From Elioraea tepidiphila DSM 17972 (lineage in GTDB: Bacteria > Pseudomonadota > Alphaproteobacteria > Acetobacterales > Acetobacteraceae): a DNA stretch of 64,000 bases. The position numbers were made by a program, and so were the translations under genes. The DNA lies in NCBI RefSeq assembly GCF_000378465.1, contig NZ_KB899921.1, positions 1 to 64,000 on the forward strand, in the 5' to 3' direction. This document shows, in pieces, positions 46,757-55,824 of the stretch; the stretch's first letter is position 1, and the number at the start of each line of letters is the position of its first letter. The notes beneath the pieces are model-generated. The model did no database searches. It was given only the letters and a program-made list of their open reading frames with translations, and was not told where the DNA came from.

Positions 46757-47101
46757 ATGCGGCTGACCTGGATCGTGACGCTGATCGCCGCCGTGCTGGT
46801 GGTTCTGTTCGTCGTCTCCAACACGTCCCCTGTGGCGATCGGACTCTGGCCGTTCGATGCGCGCGTCGTGCTGCCGCTCTCGGTGGCGGCGCTGGCGATC
46901 GCGGCACTCGCCTTCCTGTTCGGCGCCGCGATCGCCTGGTTCGCCGGGATGCCGCATCGGGCGAAGGCCAAGCGGCTGGAGCGGTCGGTCGAGGTGCTGC
47001 AGGCGGAGGTCGGCACGCTGAAGGACCGGCTGGCGCAGGCCGAGGCGCGCCGTCCGGCCGCGCCGCGCGCGCCGGCGTCGACCGAGCTCGCGCTGCGCTG
47101 A
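46757..47101 (+). CDS. lapA: LapA domain protein (DUF1049)
   Basis: The 114-residue inner-membrane protein has two membrane helices ([38 protein letters not shown]) and a C-terminal coiled coil ([21 protein letters not shown]). The [13 protein letters not shown] motif between the helices is the LapA signature. In E. coli LapA works with LapB in LPS regulation. It lies between ihfB and pyrF, as usual. Confidence 0.9.
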   Translation: MRLTWIVTLIAAVLVVLFVVSNTSPVAIGLWPFDARVVLPLSVAALAIAALAFLFGAAIAWFAGMPHRAKAKRLERSVEVLQAEVGTLKDRLAQAEARRPAAPRAPASTELALR

Positions 47102-47147
47102 CCCGCCGGCTTCCGGTCGGGCGCGCGATGTGGTGTATCGGCGCGCC

Positions 47148-47864
47148 ATGATCGCACGCCCCGCCACGCCTGCCGCCCGCATCGCCGTCGCGCTCGACAC
47201 GCCCGACCCCGCGCGGGCCGCAGCTTGGGCGCAGGCGCTCGCCGGCCATGTCGGGGTGGCGAAGGTGGGGCTGGAGCTGTTCGCCGCTGCCGGGCCCGAC
47301 GCCGTCGCGGCGGTGCGCGAGTGCGGCCTGCCCGTGTTCCTCGACCTGAAGCTGCACGACATCCCGAACACGGTGGCCGGCGCGGTGCGCTCCGCCGCGC
47401 GGCTCGGCGTGGCGATGCTGACGGTGCATGCGGCCGGCGGCGCGGCCATGGTGGCGGCGGCGCGCGAGGCGGCGGAGCGTGCCGGCGCGGATCGGCCGAT
47501 GATCCTCGCGGTCACGGTGCTGACGAGCCTCTCGGCGGCCGACCTTGCCGCGATCGGTGTGGAGGATGCGCCCGCGTCGCAGGTCCTCCGCCTGGCGCGG
47601 CTCGCGATGGCGTCGGGCGCCGACGGGATCGTGTGCAGCCCGTTGGAAGTGGTCCCGTTGCGCGCGGCGCTCGGCAACGCGGTGCCGCTGATCGTGCCCG
47701 GCATCCGTCCCGCCGGCAGCCGGGCGGACGATCAGGCGCGGGTGATGACTCCGGCCGAGGCGGTGGCCGCCGGCGCCGACTGGCTGGTGATCGGCCGGCC
47801 GATCACGGAGGCCGCCGATCCGGTGGCGACCGCCGAGGCGATCGCCCGCTCGCTCGGGGCGTGA
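47148..47864 (+). CDS. pyrF: Orotidine 5'-phosphate decarboxylase
   Basis: The 238-residue TIM-barrel enzyme makes UMP. The active-site strand [13 protein letters not shown] holds the catalytic Lys/Asp, and [20 protein letters not shown] forms the phosphate-binding loop, ending [12 protein letters not shown]. The ATG at 47148 gives [17 protein letters not shown]; an in-frame upstream codon at 47130 is not needed. It is seven bases before trpF. Confidence 0.96.
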   Translation: MIARPATPAARIAVALDTPDPARAAAWAQALAGHVGVAKVGLELFAAAGPDAVAAVRECGLPVFLDLKLHDIPNTVAGAVRSAARLGVAMLTVHAAGGAAMVAAAREAAERAGADRPMILAVTVLTSLSAADLAAIGVEDAPASQVLRLARLAMASGADGIVCSPLEVVPLRAALGNAVPLIVPGIRPAGSRADDQARVMTPAEAVAAGADWLVIGRPITEAADPVATAEAIARSLGA

Positions 47865-47871
47865 TGCGCCG

Positions 47872-48510
47872 ATGCGGGTGAAGATCTGCGGCGTCACCGA
47901 TCCGGCGGCGTTCCGGGCCGCCTGCGCGGCCGGCGCGGATCTCGTCGGCTTCGTGTTCTTCCCGCCCTCGCCGCGCGCCGTGTCGCCCGGGACGGCCGCT
48001 TCGCTCTCCGCGCTGCATCCTGGCGGGCCGGAGCGCGTCGGCCTGTTCGTCGATCCTGACGACGACGCGTTGGCGACGGTGCTGCGCGCCGTGTCCCTCG
48101 ACGTGGTGCAGCTGCATGGTGATGAGACGCCCGAACGTCTCGCCGCGATCCGCGTGCGCTTCGGCGTGCGTGTGATGAAGGCCGTGGGCGTGGCGACGCG
48201 CGCGGAGGCCGAGGACGCGGTCGCGCGCTTCGGCGCCGTCGCCGACATGCTGCTGTTCGATGCCAAGCCGCCGCCCGGCGCGACACGGCCCGGCGGCAAC
48301 GCCGTGCCGATCGAGTGGTCCGTGCTGTGCGGGCTCGATGTTCCGGTGCCGTGGCTGCTCGCCGGCGGGCTCACGCCCGCGAATGTCGCCGAGGCGATCG
48401 CGGTCTCGGGCGCGCCGGGGGTGGACGTGTCCTCGGGCGTGGAACGGGCACGCGGGGTGAAGGACCCGGCACTGATCCGCGCCTTCATCGCCGCCGCGCG
48501 CGGAGCCTGA
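47872..48510 (+). CDS. trpF: Phosphoribosylanthranilate isomerase
   Basis: The 212-residue TIM barrel performs the Amadori isomerisation in tryptophan synthesis. MRVKICGVTDPAAFRAA contains the catalytic Cys, LFVDPDDDALATVL and VQLHGDETPERL follow, and LLFDAKPPPGATRPGG contains the catalytic Asp. Normally trpB follows directly in alphaproteobacteria; here the TGATG junction leads into a hydrolase gene. Confidence 0.95.
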   Translation: MRVKICGVTDPAAFRAACAAGADLVGFVFFPPSPRAVSPGTAASLSALHPGGPERVGLFVDPDDDALATVLRAVSLDVVQLHGDETPERLAAIRVRFGVRVMKAVGVATRAEAEDAVARFGAVADMLLFDAKPPPGATRPGGNAVPIEWSVLCGLDVPVPWLLAGGLTPANVAEAIAVSGAPGVDVSSGVERARGVKDPALIRAFIAAARGA

Positions 48511-49364
48511 TGCAGGGCGAGCCGCTCGTCGTCGCCCTGCCGCATGCGGATGGGCTCGCGCTCGCCGGCACGCTCCATCCACCCGCCGCGCCGCCACCCT
48601 GGCCGGTGATGCTGTTCGTGCACGGCTCGGGCGGCCTGTTGCGCTGGCATCGCCGCTACGCCGAGCTGCTCGGCGCCGAGGGCGTGGCGGTGGCGATGCT
48701 CGATCATTTCGGCCCGCGCGGCATCCGCCGCACCGTCACGGACCAGGAACAGCTCAGCTCCGAGACGATGGCGCGCGATGCCCATGCCGCGCTGGCGGTG
48801 CTCGCGGCCGATCCGCGCATCGATGCCGCGCGCGCGGGCGTGATGGGGGTGTCGAAGGGCGGCAGCACGGCCTGGCGCGCGGCACTCCGCCGCTTCGCCG
48901 GGCCGCACCGCTTCGCGCTGCATCTCGCGCTCTATCCCGGCTGCGAGACGCGCTACCACGACATGACCACCACCGGCACGCCGATCGTGCTGATCGTCGG
49001 GCTCGCCGACAGCTACACCGGCCACGAGCCCTGTTTCGAACTCGGCGTGGCGCTGCGCGCGGGTGGCTCGCCGGTCGAGATGTATGGCCTGCCGGGCGCG
49101 ATGCATGGCTGGGACTCGGGCGCGGGCCGCTGGTCCCATCCCGCGGGCGTCACCTACGCGAAGTGCCGCTTCGTCGAGATCGCGCCCGGGCGCTGGCGCG
49201 AGGTCTCGAGCGGCATCGAGTGGGACGCGCATGACCTCGAAGGACGCCGGCGCGCGGTCGGGCAATGCCGCTGCCTCGGTGTCGCCGGTGGCGGCTGCCC
49301 CGAGAGCCGTGCGCGCTCGGATGCGATCCTGCGCGCCGAGGTGCGCCGCCACCTGCTCGCCTGA
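48510..49364 (+). CDS. Dienelactone-hydrolase-like alpha/beta-hydrolase
   Basis: The 284-residue hydrolase has an HGSGG oxyanion loop, nucleophile elbow GVSKGGS (Ser instead of the Cys of classical dienelactone hydrolase), GLADSYT for the Asp region and GAMHGWD for the catalytic His. YxNGY-type cap motifs are missing. The ATG shares a base with the trpF stop, so the gene is translationally coupled. It and the following 2 kb interrupt trpF-trpB. Substrate unknown. Confidence 0.8.
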   Translation: MQGEPLVVALPHADGLALAGTLHPPAAPPPWPVMLFVHGSGGLLRWHRRYAELLGAEGVAVAMLDHFGPRGIRRTVTDQEQLSSETMARDAHAALAVLAADPRIDAARAGVMGVSKGGSTAWRAALRRFAGPHRFALHLALYPGCETRYHDMTTTGTPIVLIVGLADSYTGHEPCFELGVALRAGGSPVEMYGLPGAMHGWDSGAGRWSHPAGVTYAKCRFVEIAPGRWREVSSGIEWDAHDLEGRRRAVGQCRCLGVAGGGCPESRARSDAILRAEVRRHLLA

Positions 49365-49367
49365 GCG

Positions 49368-49557
49368 TCAGGTCCACGCGGCCGCGACCGTCGGGCTCGT
49401 GCCGGCAAACACCTCGTCCACGGCCTCGTCGAGCTGTGTGCAAGGCGCCGGGAACGCCGGAACAGGCATCACTGTAGAGCACGAAGTGATGGCCGCGGTC
49501 GCGCGGCAGTAGGGCGGGGAGTGGCGGTTCGCCGGCGGGCGGCGCGGGATGTGTCAT
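49368..49557 (-). pseudogene. Remnant of a hydrolase-like (metallophosphoesterase-like?) gene
   Basis: The minus strand from the ATG at 49557 (with GGAG upstream) reads MTHPAPPAGEPPLPALLP followed by HHFVLYSDACSGVPG, which looks like the start of a real protein. In another frame the end reads QLDEAVDEVFAGTSPTVAAA and stops at 49368. The two halves are separated by a frame change near 49450, so an internal deletion is likely. The SDACSGVPG start resembles that of some metallophosphoesterases; this is from memory and weak. Confidence 0.3.
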
Positions 49558-49660
49558 TGCCCGTCTCCACCGTCTCTCGGCGCTGGTGGGCCAGCACCCG
49601 ACTCGGTGGTCGATCGTGCGTGCGCAAGGCGGCGACGGGCTCACAACCCCGCAGGCCAGA

Positions 49661-49712
49661 TCAGAAATCGGTCAGAAATATGGGAAACGCTATTTTTACA
49701 TCTGTCTGACCG
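49661..49712 (+). promoter_or_regulatory. AT-rich control region of the small-protein array
   Basis: TCAGAAAT is repeated at 49661-49668 and 49672-49679, 11 bases apart (one helical turn). CGGTCAGA (49669-49676) and TCTGACCG (49705-49712) form an 8-base inverted repeat 28 bases apart, enclosing an AT-rich CGCTATTTTTACA segment. This looks like a regulator-controlled promoter; no good -35 box is seen. Confidence 0.45.
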
Positions 49713-49775
49713 ATGAATCCCATCCACACGACGCGTTGGCCGTCGCGGGAGGGGATCCGAATCTGCGGTTCATCC

Positions 49776-49797
49776 GATGCGGCACGGTCGCCGCATC
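49776..49797 (+). promoter_or_regulatory. Leader hairpin of small secreted protein 1
   Basis: GATGCGGC/GCCGCATC arms (49776-49783/49790-49797) pair perfectly, 48 bases before the start codon. The block CATCCGATGCGGC...CCTCGCGG with 27-base spacing recurs exactly before protein 3. Confidence 0.6.
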
Positions 49798-49844
49798 CCT
49801 CGCGGCAGAGCCCGTCGAGGCGCCTCCAGCAAAAGGACGATGCC

Positions 49845-50195
49845 ATGAAGACGACCACCGTTGCCCTCCTCTCCGCCCTGGCGATCGGCGGCGTCACCTT
49901 GCCGGCGCATGCTTCCGACATCGTGTTCGGCGGGATCCACGCGCATGCCAGCGAGGGCGTGCCGGGGCCGGCGGCCAACCTGAGCTTCAGCGGCGGCTGG
50001 TCCAGCCACGTCACCGGGGAGGCCGGCGGCTCCTTCGACGCGCGCTATGCGACCCCGCTCTACGGCAGCGGCCAGCCTGTGACCGTGACCGGCGAGGCGG
50101 GCGGCAGCTTCTCGCGCGATCTCGCCGTGCGCCTCGGCGTGCAGGATGACGCCGCCCGCGTGCTCGCGGCGCTGATCGCCGCCCAGCAGGGCTGA
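49845..50195 (+). CDS. Small secreted TGEAGG-repeat protein 1
   Basis: This 116-residue protein is of an unrecognised family. The signal peptide MKTTTVALLSALAIGGVTLP is cut near AHAS. The mature part carries SGGW and two repeats, TGEAGGSFDAR at residue 57 and TGEAGGSFSRDLAVRLG at residue 82, exactly 25 residues apart. The ATG at 49845 has AAAAGGA upstream; a longer in-frame start at 49713 would bury the signal peptide. It has its own leader and 3' hairpin, so it appears monocistronic. Confidence 0.8.
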   Translation: MKTTTVALLSALAIGGVTLPAHASDIVFGGIHAHASEGVPGPAANLSFSGGWSSHVTGEAGGSFDARYATPLYGSGQPVTVTGEAGGSFSRDLAVRLGVQDDAARVLAALIAAQQG

Positions 50196-50210
50196 CGCGG
50201 CGCGCGGTAC

Positions 50211-50235
50211 CCTCGCCCGGGTCATCCGGGCGAGG
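50211..50235 (+). terminator. 3' hairpin of small-protein gene 1
   Basis: The 10-base arms 50211-50220 and 50226-50235 pair perfectly around GTCAT, 16 bases after the stop codon. No strong T-run follows, so termination is likely but not certain. The stem nearly matches that after gene 2. Confidence 0.55.
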
Positions 50236-50463
50236 GGCTTGCGCCTCCCGGCCGGCGGCCGCGTGTCCCGCGACGCCGCCCTCGGTTCCGTATCGAATCG
50301 ACGCGGCATGGCACCGGTTGACGGTGCGCCTGGCGTCACGCCCCTGCCTGCTGCGAGCGGCGGGACCTCCTCGGGCGATACCCGCGCGGCAAGATCAGGA
50401 AAGCTTCTGCAAATCCCGGAGATCGTCGCGGAAAGCGCGCAACGTCATTTTGCGTGCAGGACG

Positions 50464-50483
50464 ACGGCGCGATGGCGCGCCGT
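50464..50483 (+). promoter_or_regulatory. Leader hairpin of small secreted protein 2
   Basis: ACGGCGCG/CGCGCCGT arms (50464-50471/50476-50483) pair perfectly around ATGG, 21 bases before the start codon and followed by TCCTC, as in the leaders of proteins 1 and 3. Confidence 0.45.
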
Positions 50484-50504
50484 TCCTCTGAAGGAGACCG
50501 AACC

Positions 50505-50819
50505 ATGACCAGGATCACCCTCGCGTTCCTTTCCGCCCTCGCGATCGGCGGCGTCACCCTGCAGTCCCATGCGAGCGAGGGCCTCCCCTCCTCGGTGCCG
50601 GGGCCGACCCTGAGCGGCGGCTGGGCCGACGGCGCGACCGGCGAGGCCGGTGGCGCATTCGATGCGCGTCTCGCCGTGCCGGCCTATGGCGGCGGCCACG
50701 CCATGACGGTCGCCGGCGAGGCCGACGGCGGCTTCGCGCGGGACCGCGCGGTGCGTCTCGGTGGACGGGGCGGCGCGCAGAACCCGCTCGCCGGGCTGAT
50801 CGCCGGGTCGCGGGGCTGA
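50505..50819 (+). CDS. Small secreted TGEAGG-repeat protein 2
   Basis: The 104-residue paralogue of protein 1 has signal peptide MTRITLAFLSALAIGGVTLQ with a cut near SHAS. LSALAIGGVTL is identical to protein 1. The mature part has LSGGW, TGEAGGAFDARLAVP at residue 45 and AGEADGGFARDRAVRLG at residue 70, again a 25-residue period. The ATG at 50505 has GAAGGAG upstream. It lacks the FGGIHAHA insert of protein 1. Function unknown. Confidence 0.8.
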   Translation: MTRITLAFLSALAIGGVTLQSHASEGLPSSVPGPTLSGGWADGATGEAGGAFDARLAVPAYGGGHAMTVAGEADGGFARDRAVRLGGRGGAQNPLAGLIAGSRG

Positions 50820-50834
50820 CCGCCTTCGCCGCAT

Positions 50835-50861
50835 CCCCGCCCGGTTGCGCGCCGGGCGGGG
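50835..50861 (+). terminator. 3' hairpin of small-protein gene 2
   Basis: The 10-base arms 50835-50844 and 50852-50861 pair perfectly with a TTGCGCG loop, 15 bases after the stop. A short GTGT follows rather than a T-run. Confidence 0.55.
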
Positions 50862-50979
50862 GTGTCGCAGCCGCGTGAGGGGGTATCGATCACGCGATTG
50901 TTCCATGTCGAGACTCAATGGCCGGAATCGTCCACCCGCATTGGTCGGGCGAGCGCCCGCGCGGTAGCGTTCGCCATCC

Positions 50980-51001
50980 GATGCGGCGATCCCGCCGCGT
51001 T
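50980..51001 (+). promoter_or_regulatory. Leader hairpin of small secreted protein 3
   Basis: GATGCGGC/GCCGCGTT arms (50980-50987/50994-51001) pair with two G-U wobbles that replace Watson-Crick pairs of leader 1. The structure is thus kept while the sequence changed. It lies 50 bases before the start codon. Confidence 0.6.
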
Positions 51002-51050
51002 CCTCGCGGACCGCTCCGCAGAGGTTCCTCTCCATCGAGAGAGTGATCCC

Positions 51051-51407
51051 ATGACGAAGACGATGCCGGCCTTGCTGGGCGCGCTCGCGCTCGGCAGCGG
51101 CGCACTTCCGGCCCGTGCGGCCAATCCGGCCGGCGACTGGGAGCTCGGAGGCAATGCCGGACAGGAGGTGCAGGACGAGCACGCCCCGGTGGCGCCGATC
51201 TATGGCGGCGGCTGGCCGGCCGGTGTGACGGGCGAGGCCGGCGGCGCGTTCGAGGCGCGTGCCGCGACGGTGGAACCCGGCGGCGGCGAGCCGCGGGCGA
51301 TGACCGGCGAGGCGGGCGGCAGCTTCGAGCGCGCGACCGCGACGCGGCTCGGCGGCCGGAACGGCGGTGCGGGCCTGGCGGCACTGCGCGCGGCCCAGGG
51401 CAGCTGA
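51051..51407 (+). CDS. Small secreted TGEAGG-repeat protein 3
   Basis: The 118-residue, more divergent paralogue has signal peptide MTKTMPALLGALALGSGALP with a cut near ARAA. The mature part has an acidic stretch (EVQDEHAP), then YGGGW, TGEAGGAFEAR at residue 60 and TGEAGGSFERATATRLGG at residue 85; the 25-residue period is kept. The ATG at 51051 follows GAGAGAGTG. It lies 99 bases before trpB. Function unknown. Confidence 0.8.
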   Translation: MTKTMPALLGALALGSGALPARAANPAGDWELGGNAGQEVQDEHAPVAPIYGGGWPAGVTGEAGGAFEARAATVEPGGGEPRAMTGEAGGSFERATATRLGGRNGGAGLAALRAAQGS

Positions 51408-51418
51408 TGTGCCGCGTG

Positions 51419-51443
51419 GCGCCCCCGCCCGGCGCGGGGGCGC
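51419..51443 (+). terminator. 3' hairpin of small-protein gene 3
   Basis: The 10-base arms 51419-51428 and 51434-51443 pair perfectly around CCGGC, 11 bases after the stop. It would insulate trpB from the array, so trpB probably has its own promoter or depends on read-through. Confidence 0.55.
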
Positions 51444-51506
51444 TGCCCCCTAGGCCCTGACACAGGGTTCCGCTAAGAGGCCGTCTTCCGGACGGGAGGC
51501 CGCCTC

Positions 51507-52720
<1,214 letters not shown>

Positions 52721-52724
<4 letters not shown>

Positions 52725-53557
52725 GCCGCATCGCCGCCCGCTTCGCCGCGCTGAAGCGCGAAGGCCGCGCGGGGCTCATTCCGTTCGTGGAAGCCTGCGA
52801 TCCCGATCGCGCGACCACCGAGGCGCTGCTCGCCGGCTTCCCCGGCGCGGGGGCCGATCTGATCGAGATCGGCATGCCGTTCACCGATCCGATGGCGGAC
52901 GGCCCGACCGTGCAGCGCGCGGGCCAGCGCGGGCTGAAGGGGGGCGCGACGCTCGGCGTGACGCTCGACATCGTGCGCGGGTTCCGCAGGAAGGACGATG
53001 CCACGCCGATCGTGCTGATGGGCTACTACAACCCGATCCTGTCCTACGGCGTCGAACGGTTCTGCGACGATGCGGCGTCCGCCGGCGTGGACGGGCTGAT
53101 CGTGGTCGATCTGCCGCCCGAGGAGGCCGAGGAACTGGCCGTGCCCGCGGGCAGGACCAAGCTCGACCTGATCCGCCTGGTTGCACCCACCACCCACGCG
53201 GAGCGGTTGAAGGTGGTGCTCCAGGGCGCGAGCGGGTTCGTCTACTACGTCTCGATCACCGGCATCACCGGCACGCGCACCGCGACCGAGGAGCATCTTC
53301 GCGAGGCGATCCCGCGCGTGCGCGCGGCGACCGACCTGCCGGTCGCCGTAGGCTTCGGCGTGCGCACGCCCGAGCACGCGGCCGCGGTCGCGCGTCATGC
53401 CGATGCGGCGGTTGTCGCGAGCGCGCTGATCGACACCATGGCGGCGAATCTCGACGAGGCGGGCAGACTGAAGCCCGGCACGATCGAGACGGTGCTGGAT
53501 CAGGTGCGCGCACTCGCCGCCGGCGTGCGCGGCGCGCGGGTCGGCCGCGCCGCGTGA
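52721..53557 (+). CDS. trpA: Tryptophan synthase alpha chain
   Basis: The 278-residue TIM barrel cleaves indole-3-glycerol phosphate and channels indole to TrpB. Catalytic Glu is in [16 protein letters not shown] and the Asp in the same segment. [28 protein letters not shown] and [11 protein letters not shown] (phosphate loop) follow. The GTG start lies in the trpB stop. It is coupled upstream and followed by accD after 38 bases. Confidence 0.96.
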
Positions 53558-53595
53558 TGTCGCTCGCGTGAACGGGCTGGACTGAAGGTCCCTCG

Positions 53596-54504
53596 ATGAA
53601 CTGGCTCACCAACTATGTGCGGCCGAAGATCCGCACCCTGCTCGGCCAGAAGCCGGTGCCGGACAATCTCTGGCACACCTGCCCCTCCTGCCAGCAGATG
53701 ATCTTCCACGAGGACCTGAAGAAGTTCCTGCGCGTCTGCCAGAACTGCGGCCATCACATGCGCCTGCCCGCGGGCGAGCGCCTGGCCTCGGTGCTCGACG
53801 AAGGCTACGCGGTGATCGAACTGCCCAAGGTACCGGCCGATCCGCTGCATTTCCGCGACCAGAAGCGCTACACCGACCGTCTGAAGGCCGCGCGCAGCGA
53901 GACCGGGCTCGAGGATGCGATGCTGGTCGCGCACGGCACGATCGGCGGGCAGAGATCGGTGGTCGCCGCCTTCGCCTTCGACTTCATGGGCGGCTCGATG
54001 GGCGCGGCCGTGGGCGAGGCGATCCTCGCCGCCGCGCGGCTCGCGGTGCTCCAGGAGGCGGCCCTCGTCGTCTTTACCGCCTCGGGCGGGGCGCGCATGC
54101 AGGAGGGCGCGATCAGCCTGATGCAGATGCCGCGCACCGTGCTCGCCGTGCGCATGGTGAAGGACGCGGGACTTCCCTATCTCGTCGTGCTGACCGACCC
54201 GACCACGGGCGGTGTCACCGCCTCCTTCGCGATGCTGGGCGACATCCACCTCGCCGAGCCCGGCGCCCTGATCGGCTTCGCGGGCGCGCGCGTGATCGAG
54301 CAGACGGTGCGCGAGAAACTGCCCGACGGGTTCCAGCGCGCGGAATACCTGCACGAGCACGGCATGGTCGATCTCGTGGTCAAGCGGGGCGAGCTGAAGG
54401 CGATCCTCGCGCGGCTGCTCGGTCTGCTCGGCGATGCGCGCCGGATCGATGCGGAACGGCCCGTCGCCGAGGTGATCCAGATTCCCGCACCGCCCGCCCC
54501 CTGA
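53596..54504 (+). CDS. accD: Acetyl-CoA carboxylase carboxyltransferase subunit beta
   Basis: The 302-residue subunit forms the carboxyltransferase with AccA in fatty-acid synthesis. A zinc ribbon, [10 protein letters not shown]...CQNCGHHM (C-x2-C-x15-C-x2-C), lies at residues ~29-52. [34 protein letters not shown] and [12 protein letters not shown] form the crotonase-like core. The conserved trpA-accD-folC order supports it. Ribosome-binding site GAAGG precedes the ATG. Confidence 0.97.
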   Translation: MNWLTNYVRPKIRTLLGQKPVPDNLWHTCPSCQQMIFHEDLKKFLRVCQNCGHHMRLPAGERLASVLDEGYAVIELPKVPADPLHFRDQKRYTDRLKAARSETGLEDAMLVAHGTIGGQRSVVAAFAFDFMGGSMGAAVGEAILAAARLAVLQEAALVVFTASGGARMQEGAISLMQMPRTVLAVRMVKDAGLPYLVVLTDPTTGGVTASFAMLGDIHLAEPGALIGFAGARVIEQTVREKLPDGFQRAEYLHEHGMVDLVVKRGELKAILARLLGLLGDARRIDAERPVAEVIQIPAPPAP

Positions 54505-54514
54505 CGCCACGCCC

Positions 54515-55789
54515 ATGACCGCCGCCGAGACGGTGATGCAGCGCCTCGCGCGGCTGCATCCGAAGCTGATCGACCTGAGCCTGGGCCGGATCGAACGCCT
54601 GCTCGCGCGGCTGGGTCATCCCGAGACCCGCCTGCCGCCGGTGATCCATGTCGCGGGCACGAACGGCAAGGGCTCGGTCTGCGCGTTCCTGCGCGCGATC
54701 GGCGAGGCGGCGGGGCTGCGCGTGCATGTCTACACCTCGCCGCATCTGGTGACGTTCCATGAGCGCATCAGGCTCGCCGGACGGCTGGTGGACGACGCCG
54801 CGCTGACGGCGGCGCTGGAGGCGTGCGAGCAGGCGAACGGCGAGGATCCGATCACCGTGTTCGAGATCGCGACCGCCGCCGCCTTCCTGCTGTTCGCCGA
54901 CATTCCCGCCGACCTGCTGGTGCTCGAGGTCGGGCTCGGCGGGCGGCTCGACGCGACCAATGTGATCGCGCGGCCGGCCGCCTGCGCGATCAGTTCCGTC
55001 TCGATGGATCACATGGACTTCCTCGGCGGCACGATCGAGGCGATCGCGTTCGAGAAGGCGGGCATCCTCAAGCCGGGCGTGCCGGCCGTGACCGGTGCGC
55101 AGGATCCGCGCGCACTCGGCGTGATCGCGGCCCGCGCGGACGAGGTCGGCGCGCCGCTCGCCGCGCGCGACCGCGACTGGACGATCGCGCCTGCGGGCGC
55201 CGGGCTGCGCTACACGGACCGCGCCGGCACGCTCGATCTCCCTCCGCCGTCGCTCGCGGGGCTGCATCAGCACGACAATGCCGGGATCGCGGTCGCGGCG
55301 ATGCGTGCCTGGAACGATCCGCGCATCGGTGCGGAGGCGATCGGCGCGGGGCTCGCGCGCGCGGAATGGCCGGCGCGGCTGCAGCCTCTGACGCGCGGCC
55401 CGCTCGTCGCGATGCTGCCGCCCGGCTGGTCGCTGATCCTCGATGGCGGGCACAACCCGGATGCCGGGCGCGCGCTGGGCGCTCATCTCGCGACGGTGAC
55501 GGACCGGCCCTGGCACGTGATCGTCGGCATGAAGAAGGGGAAGGGCACCGAGGGGTTCCTCGCGCCGATCCTGCCGCATGCGGCGAGCTTCTGGGCGGTG
55601 GCGGAGCCCGATCAGCATCTCGCGCAGGCGCCCGAGGCGATCGTCGCCGCCTCGGGCGGGGTGGCGCGGATCGGCCCGCGCGTGGCGGACGCGCTGGCCG
55701 CGATCGTCGCGTCCGGCGATCGCCCCGGCCGGGTGCTGATCTGCGGCAGCCTCTACCTCGCCGGCGTGGTGCTGCGGGAGAACGGCTGA
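54515..55789 (+). CDS. folC: Folylpolyglutamate synthase/dihydrofolate synthase
   Basis: The 424-residue Mur-ligase-like enzyme adds glutamate to folates. The P-loop is HVAGTNGKGSVCAFLRA near residue 45, with VYTSPHLVTFHERIR, LEVGLGGRLDATN, SSVSMDHMDFLGGTIEAIAFEKAGILK and the C-terminal-domain LILDGGHNPDAGRAL. Full length. It lies ten bases after accD; the operon seems to end here. Confidence 0.95.
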   Translation: MTAAETVMQRLARLHPKLIDLSLGRIERLLARLGHPETRLPPVIHVAGTNGKGSVCAFLRAIGEAAGLRVHVYTSPHLVTFHERIRLAGRLVDDAALTAALEACEQANGEDPITVFEIATAAAFLLFADIPADLLVLEVGLGGRLDATNVIARPAACAISSVSMDHMDFLGGTIEAIAFEKAGILKPGVPAVTGAQDPRALGVIAARADEVGAPLAARDRDWTIAPAGAGLRYTDRAGTLDLPPPSLAGLHQHDNAGIAVAAMRAWNDPRIGAEAIGAGLARAEWPARLQPLTRGPLVAMLPPGWSLILDGGHNPDAGRALGAHLATVTDRPWHVIVGMKKGKGTEGFLAPILPHAASFWAVAEPDQHLAQAPEAIVAASGGVARIGPRVADALAAIVASGDRPGRVLICGSLYLAGVVLRENG

Positions 55790-55824
55790 GCCCGGCCCTT
55801 GCGCGACGCTGCGCGCGCGGAGAT

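Larger units (their letters stand above)
49365..49844. other. 480-base region without an intact gene: relic and regulatory DNA
   Basis: The 49368-49557 part contains a broken minus-strand ORF. The 49655-49735 part is AT-rich for this genome and carries direct and inverted repeats. The last part is the leader of the first small secreted protein gene, with a hairpin at 49776-49797. No RNA gene was recognised. Confidence 0.6.
50196..50504. other. 309-base gap between small-protein genes 1 and 2
   Basis: It holds the 3' hairpin of gene 1 (50211-50235) and the leader of gene 2 with its hairpin (50464-50483). A moderately AT-rich stretch at 50395-50460 may hold the promoter of gene 2, but no convincing boxes were found. 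No further ORF is supported. Confidence 0.6.

Noticed and set aside
46320-49352. 1010-codon - strand open frame
   Set aside because: It is antisense to ihfB, lapA, pyrF, trpF and the hydrolase, all clearly coding; no recognisable domain.
49713-49844. Longer start for small secreted protein 1
   Set aside because: It would add 44 residues before an obvious signal peptide and cover the conserved leader hairpin; the ATG at 49845 has its own ribosome-binding site.
50862-51050. Longer start for small secreted protein 3
   Set aside because: Same reasoning: it would bury the signal peptide and the leader hairpin.
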